NCBI GenBank assembly: GCA_947453875.1
Contig: CANGIH010000211.1
Location: 1-5,300 of the forward strand
DNA from: Planctomycetaceae bacterium
GTDB taxonomy: Bacteria; Planctomycetota; Planctomycetia; Pirellulales; UBA1268
DNA: 5,300 bases
Direction of reading: 5' to 3'
Shown: piece after piece, positions 1 through 5,300 of the stretch
How positions within the stretch are numbered: position 1 is the stretch's first letter
Layout: every line of letters begins with the position of its first letter
Notes under the pieces: generated by a model
Databases searched by the model: none
What the model was told of the DNA's origin: nothing
Seen by the model: the letters and a program-made list of their open reading frames with translations, nothing else
Made by a program: the position numbers and the translations under genes

Positions 1-1
1 C

Positions 2-292
2 GCGGCGGTGTCACTTGTCGTGCTCCTCTTCTACCTCTCGCGAAGCCAGATCGACCGCAACTACGGTGGCATGTCGAGCGGCTTCCGATGGGTGTTCTGG
101 CTGGCGCCGCTGTGGACGGTCGCCACGGTCCCGGCCGCCGACAGCCTGTCACGCAGCCGCGCCGGTCGCCTGCTGGCACTGGTGCTCCTCGGCCTGTCGG
201 TGGTGTCGGTCGCCCACCCAACGTGGAATCCATGGTCGTCCCCCTGGATCGAGCAGTGGATGCGTCACGGCGGATTGCTACCGCCGATCTGA
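2..292 (+). CDS. C-terminal end of a conserved planctomycete-type integral membrane protein (5' partial)
   Basis: This is the last 96 codons of a gene that enters from the left edge; the frame is open back to base 2 and ends at TGA 290-292. The GTG at base 8 is an internal valine more probably than a start, because the sequence there is already in a hydrophobic stretch (SLVVLLFYL). Two further probable membrane segments follow: one around GFRWVFWLAPLWTVATV and one around LLALVLLGLSVVSVA, separated by a short charged loop (SRSRAGR). The tail contains WNPWSSPWIEQWM, rich in tryptophan and proline. From memory, the NYGG...FRW.FWLAPLW pattern and the WNPW tail resemble the C-terminus of large uncharacterised planctomycete membrane proteins, but no function can be assigned. 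The gene converges with the pseudouridine synthase gene, the two stop codons being 49 nt apart. Confidence 0.7.
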   Translation, partial: AAVSLVVLLFYLSRSQIDRNYGGMSSGFRWVFWLAPLWTVATVPAADSLSRSRAGRLLALVLLGLSVVSVAHPTWNPWSSPWIEQWMRHGGLLPPI

Positions 293-317
293 CGCCCGCC
301 GGCGTCTCCGGGGCGTC
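291..317. terminator. GC-rich hairpin between convergent genes (possible bidirectional terminator)
   Basis: GACGCC (291-296) pairs perfectly with GGCGTC (301-306) across a 4-nt loop. The same left arm, extended to GACGCCC, can instead pair with GGGCGTC (311-317), so two alternative stems exclude each other. The structure begins within the TGA of the upstream gene and lies in the 49-nt gap between two convergent stop codons, which suits a terminator. No T-tract follows on either strand, so this is not a canonical intrinsic terminator, and GC-rich DNA gives such stems by chance. Confidence 0.25.
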
Positions 318-341
318 ACGCAGAAAGACCAGAGCTTTGCC

Positions 342-1067
342 TCAACGCGGCCGCAGGAACTGGTGGGCCGTATCGGGCCAGAAGGCCGGCGGCGGGGCCG
401 ACACGACGACATCCTCTGGCGTGTCGGGATCGCGGAAGCGGATCGATAACGCATGCAGTGCGATCGGCCGTTGCCGCCCGTCGAGGGCCGCGACGGCCTC
501 GAATGCCGGTCCACCGTAGAGTGCATCGCCGACGACAGGCATGCCGCGATGGGCCGCCTGAAGGCGAAGCTGGTGCATCCGTCCGGTGAGCGGCTGGAGT
601 TCCAGAAGGGCTCTCCCGGGAGCCGTCGTGCCGAGTCGCCTCCCGCGAGTTACGGCGTCACGCCCCTCGGGATCGGTGTCGCCGACGATCTCGGCCACCG
701 CCACGTCGGGCTTCTTCGCGATCCGGTCGAGCCACTCAAACGGATCCGCCGCCCCGGCCGCGCCGTCTCGTTCCGACACCATCGCCACGTACGTCTTCTC
801 GATCTGGCGGCGTTCGAACTGCCGGGACAGTTGCCGCGCGGCCCGCGGAGTGGTGGCCATGAGGATCACCCCCGACACCGCCCGGTCGAGACGATGAGGC
901 ACTCCCAGATAGGCCCCGGCGGTCAGATGGCCGCGGAGCCATGACTCCACGGACTGAATCCCGGCAGGAGCCTGAGTCGGAAGGCCGCCCGGTTTCGCCA
1001 CCGCCACGACGCCAGACCGCTCGAAGAGGATGGCCGGTTCACCTGACACACATCCTCCGCTCAACAC
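342..1067 (-). CDS. RluA-family RNA pseudouridine synthase (no S4 domain)
   Basis: Encodes 241 aa that should isomerise a specific uridine to pseudouridine in rRNA or tRNA in the cytoplasm. The N-terminal strand is VVAVAKPGGLPTQ (about residues 20-32). The signature PHRLDRAVSGVIL (57-69) carries the catalytic aspartate D61. It is followed by the QFERRQIEKTYVAMV segment (83-97), the GRMHQLRLQAAHRGMPVVGDALYG motif region (162-185), and an ALHALSIRF strand typical of the family. The S4 RNA-binding domain found at the N-terminus of RluC and RluD is absent, as in short RluA-like members, so the target base cannot be predicted. The start chosen is GTG at 1067-1065 because GGAGG lies 5 nt upstream. 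A second GTG at 1049 has GGAGGA only 3 nt away and is the alternative; the open frame continues further upstream to 1319, but that part overlaps the acidic gene and reads as low-complexity S/R/T. It lies 13 nt downstream of the acidic protein gene, so the two are probably co-transcribed and translationally linked. Confidence 0.9.
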   Translation of the reverse strand: MLSGGCVSGEPAILFERSGVVAVAKPGGLPTQAPAGIQSVESWLRGHLTAGAYLGVPHRLDRAVSGVILMATTPRAARQLSRQFERRQIEKTYVAMVSERDGAAGAADPFEWLDRIAKKPDVAVAEIVGDTDPEGRDAVTRGRRLGTTAPGRALLELQPLTGRMHQLRLQAAHRGMPVVGDALYGGPAFEAVAALDGRQRPIALHALSIRFRDPDTPEDVVVSAPPPAFWPDTAHQFLRPR

Positions 1068-1072
1068 TCCGC

Positions 1073-1077
1073 CCTCC
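1073..1077 (-). promoter_or_regulatory. Shine-Dalgarno GGAGG fixing the GTG start of the pseudouridine synthase
   Basis: Read on the minus strand, GGAGG is followed by a 5-nt spacer (GCGGA) and then GTG at 1067. It sits in the 13-nt gap just after the TGA of the acidic protein gene (1083-1081). This favours the 1067 start over the 1049 GTG and over any start inside the upstream gene. Confidence 0.55.
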
Positions 1078-1080
1078 GAA

Positions 1081-1491
1081 TCAGCCTGGACGGATCTCGG
1101 CGCCTGGTTCCGCAGGGGAGAGTCGAACCTCGACGATGGCACCCGATTCCGGCCGCGACATCGTGTCGTCGCTGTCGTCGTCCTCGACAAACCCTGCCGC
1201 GACGATGTCGTCGAAGTCGGGAAAATCATCGACAAGCGCCGGGGGTTCGTCGAGGGCGCCGTCGATTCCGGCCGGGACGAGGCCCGATCCGGGGACACCA
1301 TCCTCCGCGGTGTCGGCATCGGTCACCAACCCGAGGAGTGACTCCATCTCCGCGGCCGAGATCTCCGCAAGCCGGAAACTCCGCAGGATCTCCGACACCG
1401 GATCGGTCCCGGCGGCGGCAGGTGTTGGCAGGCCGGAAGACTGCCTTGCGGCAAACGTCCGGCAGAGCGTGTCGAGCGTCTCGCGATCCAT
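1081..1491 (-). CDS. Small acidic, lysine-free hypothetical protein
   Basis: Encodes 136 aa that I do not recognise. The first half (residues 1-57) looks helical and ordered, with segments such as METLD-like MDRETLDTLCRTFAAR and SEILRSFRLAEISAAEMES. The second half is strongly acidic and proline/glycine-containing, with clusters at about 88-95 (DDFPDFDD) and 103-109 (EDDDSDD). By my count there are about 30 Asp/Glu against 8 Arg and no lysine, so the predicted pI is very low. There is no signal peptide, membrane segment or metal-binding Cys cluster. The ATG at 1491 was chosen because GGGGAGG lies 5 nt upstream; an in-frame ATG at 1575 would add 28 residues of poor-complexity sequence and lacks such a site. 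It is the first gene of a probable pair with the pseudouridine synthase. The opposite-strand frames are rich in Ser/Arg/Pro and look like shadows, which supports this strand. Confidence 0.75.
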   Translation of the reverse strand: MDRETLDTLCRTFAARQSSGLPTPAAAGTDPVSEILRSFRLAEISAAEMESLLGLVTDADTAEDGVPGSGLVPAGIDGALDEPPALVDDFPDFDDIVAAGFVEDDDSDDTMSRPESGAIVEVRLSPAEPGAEIRPG

Positions 1492-1496
1492 CGCAA

Positions 1497-1503
1497 CCTC
1501 CCC
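1497..1503 (-). promoter_or_regulatory. Shine-Dalgarno GGGGAGG fixing the start of the acidic protein
   Basis: On the minus strand GGGGAGG precedes ATG 1491-1489 with a 5-nt spacer (TTGCG). It is one of the best ribosome-binding sequences in the window and decides between the ATG at 1491 and the in-frame ATG at 1575. Confidence 0.6.
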
Positions 1504-1583
1504 GCGTGCAGCGGAACGGTGGTCAGCGGGCCGGTCCATGGGAAACGCCGGTGAACCCGGCCCGTTGGGGATCATCTACGAGG

Positions 1584-1613
1584 ATTGTTCGACGATAGTT
1601 CGCATCAGGTCAA
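1584..1613 (-). promoter_or_regulatory. Candidate sigma70-like promoter for the acidic protein / pseudouridine synthase pair
   Basis: On the minus strand TTGACC (1613-1608, 5 of 6 to TTGACA) is followed by 18 nt and then AACAAT (1589-1584, 4 of 6 to TATAAT). It lies in the most AT-rich patch of the divergent intergenic region and would give a leader of about 85 nt before the ATG at 1491. Planctomycete promoters are poorly defined and a match of this quality can arise by chance. Confidence 0.3.
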
Positions 1614-1670
1614 AATCCAGTGAGGATGGCACGCCATTCCGCCTCGGCCGGACCGTGGTATCGTCACGGG

Positions 1671-1704
1671 CCCCCTCCGCCCCCGGCCGCCCCGGCTCGC
1701 CCCC
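1671..1704 (-). other. G-quadruplex motif (i-motif on the plus strand) abutting the transporter start codon
   Basis: The plus strand has four C runs: C5 at 1671-1675, C5 at 1680-1684, C4 at 1690-1693 and C5 at 1700-1704. The gaps are 4, 5 and 6 nt. The minus strand therefore satisfies the usual G3+N1-7 quadruplex rule with runs of at least four G. The last run touches the GTG start of the TauE/SafE gene and occupies the place where a Shine-Dalgarno sequence would be. The motif is directly visible; its folding or function is not known. Confidence 0.5.
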
Positions 1705-2469
1705 GTGCCCGACGCCAGCCTCCTTCCCGAAATCTCCCCCGCCACACTGGCACTTCTGGCCGTCGCGGCTGGCGGGGTGGGGATGTCGAAGAGTGGCCTG
1801 GCGGGCCTGGGGATGGTCCACATCGTGATCTTCGCCTCAGTCTTCGGGGCGAGGGCCTCGACAGGCATCCTTCTCCCCCTCCTTGTCCTCGGCGACATCC
1901 TCGCCGTGACGTTCGTCGGAAAGGGGGTGCAGTGGCCGATGGTGGCTCGACTGCTGCCACCGTCGATCGCGGGAATCCTCCTCGGCTGGCTGCTCCTCAA
2001 CCGGCTCGATGAACAGTCGCTCAGGCCGGTGGTGGGGGGCATCATCCTCGGCCTCACCATGCTCCAGGTGGCGAGGATCTGGCGGCCTGCCTGGTTCGGA
2101 CACTTTCCTCACGCCGCGTGGTTCGCCTGGCTGTTGGGGGGCTTTGCCGGCGTGACGACGATGTTGGCCAATGCCGCGGGACCGGTGGTTGCGCTCTACC
2201 TGCTGGCAGTCGCGCTCCCCAAGGATGTGCTCATCGCCACCGCGGCCTGGCTGTTCCTCGTTCTCAACATCCTCAAGCTCCCGTTCAGTTGGCAGCTTGG
2301 ATTGATCACCCCCGACACCTTGCTCCTCAATCTCCTCCTCGCGCCGATGGTTCTTGTCGGCCTGCTCGTCGGGAAATGGATCGTGAAGCAGATTCCGCAA
2401 CGACTCTTCGACACCTTCATTCTCCTCTTCACAGCGACGGCCGGGTTGCGGCTGATGGGTGCGTGGTGA
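1705..2469 (+). CDS. TauE/SafE (TSUP) family membrane transporter
   Basis: Encodes 254 aa, the normal length for this family of inner-membrane anion exporters, some of which move sulfite, sulfonates or other organosulfur/carboxylate anions. The protein is almost entirely hydrophobic, with about eight to ten probable membrane segments (roughly residues 12-26, 36-50, 52-71, 86-100, 106-122, 138-156, 158-171, 177-195, 205-222, 233-250). The two internal repeats of the family are visible. The first is the Gly-rich VGMSKSGLAGLGMV (25-38). The second is the FAGVTTMLANAAGPVVALYLL segment (147-167) with the characteristic NAAGP. GTG at 1705 is the only canonical start between the in-frame TGA at 1621 and ATG at 1783, and the later ATG would remove the first membrane helix. 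No Shine-Dalgarno is visible before the GTG, because a C-rich tract occupies that position, so initiation may be leaderless or non-SD. The substrate cannot be told from sequence. The large exported protein begins 129 nt downstream on the same strand. Confidence 0.88.
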   Translation: MPDASLLPEISPATLALLAVAAGGVGMSKSGLAGLGMVHIVIFASVFGARASTGILLPLLVLGDILAVTFVGKGVQWPMVARLLPPSIAGILLGWLLLNRLDEQSLRPVVGGIILGLTMLQVARIWRPAWFGHFPHAAWFAWLLGGFAGVTTMLANAAGPVVALYLLAVALPKDVLIATAAWLFLVLNILKLPFSWQLGLITPDTLLLNLLLAPMVLVGLLVGKWIVKQIPQRLFDTFILLFTATAGLRLMGAW

Positions 2470-2525
2470 GCACGGCAGCGTCTTCCGTTGCCCCCCGCCC
2501 CCGCCGCGGGATACGCTGAACGGGC

Positions 2526-2574
2526 AAAAAAGGCCGCCGATCCTGGGTTCCGGTTTCCGGATCTCGCCGCGGCC
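2526..2574 (-). terminator. Hairpin plus T6 tract on the minus strand, in the gap before the large gene
   Basis: GGCCGC (2532-2537) pairs with GCGGCC (2569-2574) and GATCC (2539-2543) pairs with GGATC (2559-2563), with an asymmetric internal loop and a 15-nt apical loop. On the minus strand the stem is followed at once by TTTTTT (2531-2526). This is the layout of an intrinsic terminator for leftward transcription, although no minus-strand gene is seen to its right. In the plus-strand transcript the same bases form a hairpin in the leader of the large gene, preceded by an A6 run. It could stop antisense transcripts or act as a leader structure. Confidence 0.35.
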
Positions 2575-2598
2575 ATCCAGTCCCGGGGGTTCCCTGCC

Positions 2599-5300
2599 AT
2601 GCCTCGCGTCAGCGTCCCGCATCCGGCCCTGTTCATCCTGCTCACGGCGCTGCGGTTCTCCGCGTCACTTTCTGCCGGCGCGGCGGACGACGCCGCCATG
2701 CCGCTGGTCACCTATACGACGCAGAAACTCGACGGCCGTTTCGTCGCCGAGGGGGCCGGCGTGGGTGACTTCAACAAAGACGGCATCCCCGATGTCGCCG
2801 CGGGGCCGTGGTGGTTTGCCGGACCGGCGTTCGCCGAACGGCATGAGGTTTACGCCCCCAAGCCGTTCGATCCGCGGGGCTATTCCGACAACTTCTTCTC
2901 CTGGGGCCACGATTTCAACGGCGACGGCTGGGACGACATCCTCGTCTACGGCTTCCCCGGTCAGGATGCGTCTTGGTTCGAGAATCCGCAGGAGGCCGAC
3001 GGCCACTGGAAGCGGCACAAGGTCCTCGCGCAGGTCGACAACGAGTCGCCGACGTTCGCCGACATCGATGGCGACGGCACGCCGGAGGTCGTCTGCTCGG
3101 TCGGTGGTTTCTTTGGCTACGCCCCGATCGGCAGGAAGGACCCGACGAAGCCTTGGGTGTTTCACCGGATCTCCCGCGAAGTGGCCGGCGGCCGGTTCAC
3201 GCATGGCATGGGTGTCGGCGACGTCGACGGCGACGGCAGGGTCGACATCCTCGAGAAGAATGGCTGGTGGCAGCAACCTGCCACGCTCGCCGGCGACCCG
3301 CTATGGGCTTTCCACCCGTTCCCCTTCGCCGGCCCCGGCGGCGCCCAGATGCATGTCCGCGATGTCGATGGCGACGGTCTCAACGACGTGATCACGAGCC
3401 TCGCCGCCCATGGCTACGGCCTCGGATGGTGGAAGCAGGGGAAGGGCCCCGACGGCAGCCGGTCGTTCGACTACCGTCCGATTACCGGTGAGAAGGCCTC
3501 CGACAGCCCCTACCGCACCGTCTTCTCCCAGATCCACGCCATCGACGTCGCCGACATCGATGGCGACGGGACCGACGACATCGTCACCGGCAAACGGTTC
3601 TGGGCGCACGGCCCCGACGGTGATCCGGAGCCGGCCGCGCCGGCGGTCCTCTACTGGTTCCGCGGCACCCGTCCGTCTCCTGGCGAGGCGGAGTTCGTCC
3701 CGCAACTCGTCGACGACAACTCTGGCGTCGGTGTCCAAGTGACGGCCGCCGATGCGACCGGCGACGGCCTCCCCGATATCGTGGTGGCCAACAAGCAGGG
3801 AATCTTCGTCCACACGCAGGCGCGGAAGCAGGTGCCGACGACGATCCACGAGGATGCCCAACCGCGGAAGCGTCGGCCGATGGCCGACGGCCTGGCGCCG
3901 GAGGAAGCGGCCAAGGCGATGTCGGCGCCCCCCGGCTTCTCGGTGAAGCTTCTGGCCGCCGAGCCCGATGTCCGCCAGCCGATCGCGATGTGCTTCGACG
4001 ACCGGGGCCGGCTCTGGGTGGCCGAAGCCTACGCCTATCCCAAGCGTGTTGCCGCCGAGGATGCCCGCGACCGGATCCTGATCTTCGAAGACACCGATGG
4101 TGACGACGTCCTCGACAGCCGGAAGGTGTTCAAGGAGGGATTGAATCTCGTCAGTGGTCTGGCGGTCGGCTTCGGGGGGGTGTGGGTCGGGGCGGCGCCC
4201 GATTTCCTCTTCATCCCCGATGCCGATGGCGACGACGTCCCCGACGAAGAGCCCCGCGTGCTCCTCGACGGCTGGGGCTGGCAGGACACGCACGAGACTC
4301 TCAACGCCTTCATCTGGGGTCCTGACGGCTGGCTCTACGGATGCCACGGTGTGTTCACCCACTCGGCCGTCGGCAAGCCGGGCACCCCGGCGGACGAGCG
4401 GACGAAGATCAATGCCGACATCTGGCGCTACCACCCAGTCCGCCACGAGTTCGAGGTCTTCTCCGAAGGGACGAGCAACCCCTGGGGGGTCGATTTCAAC
4501 GATCTCGGCCACGCCTTCCAGACCGCCTGCGTGATCCCCCACCTCTACCACGTCATCCAGGGGGCCCGTTACGAGCGCCAGGCCGGCCAGCACTTCGATC
4601 CCTGGACCTTCGACGACATCAAGACCATCGCCCGCCACCGTCACTGGACGGGTGGGCAGTGGAACAACGCCGACCGGGAGAAGTCGGACGCCATCGGCGG
4701 CGGCCATGCCCACAGCGGGGCATGCATCTACCTCGGTGGCGCCTGGCCCGAGCGCTACCGTGGCAAGCTGTTCATGAACAACATCCACGGCGCCCGGCTC
4801 AACGAGGATCGGCTCACGCCGGCGGGGTCGGGCTATGTCGGTGACGGCGAGCCCGACTTCCTCTTCGCCAACGACGGTTGGTCCCAGTTCATCTCGCTGC
4901 AGACCGGCCCCGACGGCCAGATGGTGCTCATCGACTGGTACGATCGCAATCAATGCCACCACCATGACGACGAGACCCACGACCGGGGCAATGGCCGGAT
5001 CTTCAAGGTGATCTACGCGCGCAGCGCCACGACGCCGGTGAAGGTCGACCTCGCCCGGGAGAGCGATGCGGCACTCGTCGAACTCCTCTCCCACGACAAC
5101 GATTGGTTTGTCCGACACGCCCGCAGGCTGCTCCACGAGCGGGCGGTCGCCGGCCGGCTCGCCGACGACATCGGCGGTCTTCTGGATGCGAAACTCGCCG
5201 CGGCACCGACGGCGGCCAAGCGGCTGCGCGTGATCTGGGCGATGCACGTCACCGGGAAGCTCGACGCCGTGAGGGCGGAGAAGCTCCTTGATGATCCCGA
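2599..5300 (+). CDS. Exported two-propeller PVC-type dehydrogenase protein (3' partial)
   Basis: From ATG 2599 the frame is open for 900 codons to the right edge. Residues 1-28 form a signal peptide (core PALFILLTAL, cleavage likely after AGA), so the protein is exported. Residues about 35-400 hold seven Asp-rich loops, an apparent seven-bladed FG-GAP/VCBS-like propeller. After a charged linker (402-440), residues about 444-812 match the Pirellula/Verrucomicrobium 'putative membrane-bound dehydrogenase' propeller (TIGR02604 type, recalled from memory). Landmarks are GRLWVAEAYAYP (470-481), two DxDGDDxxD loops (498-506, 541-549), WQDTHETLN (561-569), YGCHGVFTHS (580-589), GGGHAHSGA (700-708) and DWYDRNQCHHH (779-789). 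Residues 815-900 are helical and HEAT-like. Family members usually end in a c-type haem domain with CxxCH; that part is outside the window. It probably acts as an envelope redox enzyme; the substrate is unknown. The Shine-Dalgarno is weak (GGGGG about 9 nt upstream). Other frames, including a long minus-strand one at 3301-5247, are shadows. Confidence 0.92.
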   Translation, partial: MPRVSVPHPALFILLTALRFSASLSAGAADDAAMPLVTYTTQKLDGRFVAEGAGVGDFNKDGIPDVAAGPWWFAGPAFAERHEVYAPKPFDPRGYSDNFFSWGHDFNGDGWDDILVYGFPGQDASWFENPQEADGHWKRHKVLAQVDNESPTFADIDGDGTPEVVCSVGGFFGYAPIGRKDPTKPWVFHRISREVAGGRFTHGMGVGDVDGDGRVDILEKNGWWQQPATLAGDPLWAFHPFPFAGPGGAQMHVRDVDGDGLNDVITSLAAHGYGLGWWKQGKGPDGSRSFDYRPITGEKASDSPYRTVFSQIHAIDVADIDGDGTDDIVTGKRFWAHGPDGDPEPAAPAVLYWFRGTRPSPGEAEFVPQLVDDNSGVGVQVTAADATGDGLPDIVVANKQGIFVHTQARKQVPTTIHEDAQPRKRRPMADGLAPEEAAKAMSAPPGFSVKLLAAEPDVRQPIAMCFDDRGRLWVAEAYAYPKRVAAEDARDRILIFEDTDGDDVLDSRKVFKEGLNLVSGLAVGFGGVWVGAAPDFLFIPDADGDDVPDEEPRVLLDGWGWQDTHETLNAFIWGPDGWLYGCHGVFTHSAVGKPGTPADERTKINADIWRYHPVRHEFEVFSEGTSNPWGVDFNDLGHAFQTACVIPHLYHVIQGARYERQAGQHFDPWTFDDIKTIARHRHWTGGQWNNADREKSDAIGGGHAHSGACIYLGGAWPERYRGKLFMNNIHGARLNEDRLTPAGSGYVGDGEPDFLFANDGWSQFISLQTGPDGQMVLIDWYDRNQCHHHDDETHDRGNGRIFKVIYARSATTPVKVDLARESDAALVELLSHDNDWFVRHARRLLHERAVAGRLADDIGGLLDAKLAAAPTAAKRLRVIWAMHVTGKLDAVRAEKLLDDP
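2767..3777 (+). repeat. Seven DxDxDG calcium-loop (FG-GAP/VCBS-like) repeats inside the large gene
   Basis: Seven nine-residue loops of the D-x-D/N-x-D-G-x-x-D/E type occur at residues 57 (DFNKDGIPD), 105 (DFNGDGWDD), 155 (DIDGDGTPE), 208 (DVDGDGRVD), 255 (DVDGDGLND), 319 (DIDGDGTDD) and 385 (DATGDGLPD). Spacing is 47-53 residues for the first five and 64-66 for the last two intervals. Each loop is EF-hand-like and should bind one calcium ion, and the count matches one loop per blade of a seven-bladed propeller. At the DNA level the repeats share GAT/GAC-GGC-GAC-GGC codons but are otherwise diverged, so they are old protein repeats and not recent DNA duplications. Confidence 0.85.

Noticed and set aside
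1638..1665. TTCCGC and TATCGT as a promoter for the TSUP gene
   Set aside because: The -35 match is only 3/6; the position is plausible for a short leader but the evidence is insufficient.
1576..1821. Possible 81-aa minus-strand small protein in the divergent region
   Set aside because: Most of it lies antisense to the transporter start and C-rich tract, composition is shadow-like and no ribosome-binding site was seen.
941..1828. A 295-codon plus-strand open frame opposite the acidic protein
   Set aside because: The product is Ser/Arg/Pro-rich, spans the intergenic region and overlaps three genes; the minus-strand frames have ribosome-binding sites and, for the synthase, clear motifs.
2488..2515. 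TTGCCC and GATACG as a promoter for the large gene
   Set aside because: Matches are only 4/6 and 3/6 with a 16-nt spacer in a GC-rich context, too weak to annotate.
1837..2622. A 261-codon minus-strand open frame under the TSUP gene
   Set aside because: The product is highly charged (E/R/G/H-rich), as expected for the antisense of a hydrophobic membrane protein, and has no family resemblance.
2459..3391. A 310-codon plus-strand frame overlapping the start of the large gene
   Set aside because: The product is Ser/Arg/Pro/Thr-rich and is the +2 shadow of the DxDGDG repeats; the frame starting at 2599 has a signal peptide and repeated domains.
3301..5247. A 648-codon open frame on the minus strand under the large gene
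   Set aside because: Its product is low-complexity V/D/G/R-rich with no recognisable domain and runs antisense to a frame with clear family motifs. Long antisense frames are common in GC-rich genes with strong codon bias.

Overview
The window is a GC-rich bacterial chromosome segment that most likely comes from a planctomycete of the Pirellulales/Pirellula type. The main evidence is the large gene on the right. It encodes an exported protein with the Pirellula/Verrucomicrobium-type 'membrane-bound dehydrogenase' propeller, a family largely confined to the PVC superphylum. The left-edge membrane protein fragment also resembles planctomycete proteins. No mobile element, CRISPR array, tRNA or rRNA gene was seen.

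Layout from left to right. (1) The tail of a plus-strand membrane protein ends at 292. (2) A minus-strand pair follows, probably one operon read right to left: a short, very acidic, lysine-free hypothetical protein (1491 to 1081), then an RluA-family pseudouridine synthase (1067 to 342). The two are 13 nt apart and each has a good Shine-Dalgarno sequence. (3) A 213-nt divergent intergenic region (1492-1704) holds a weak candidate promoter for the minus-strand pair and a C-rich tract (four runs of at least four C) directly against the next start codon. (4) A plus-strand TauE/SafE (TSUP) membrane transporter occupies 1705-2469. (5) A 129-nt gap contains a hairpin followed by a T6 tract when read on the minus strand. 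(6) From 2599 to the right edge one plus-strand reading frame stays open for 900 codons. It encodes a signal peptide, seven DxDxDG calcium-loop (FG-GAP/VCBS-like) repeats, a PVC-type dehydrogenase propeller and the start of a HEAT-like helical region. The rest of the gene, expected to carry a c-type haem domain, lies outside the window.

Apart from the minus-strand pair, the genes show no clear shared pathway. The transporter and the big exported protein share a strand and could be co-transcribed, but the 129-nt gap and the hairpin leave that open. The most noteworthy item is the architecture of the large protein: a complete seven-repeat calcium-loop propeller fused in front of a dehydrogenase-type propeller. 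I see no convincing evidence of a wholly new multi-gene system here.
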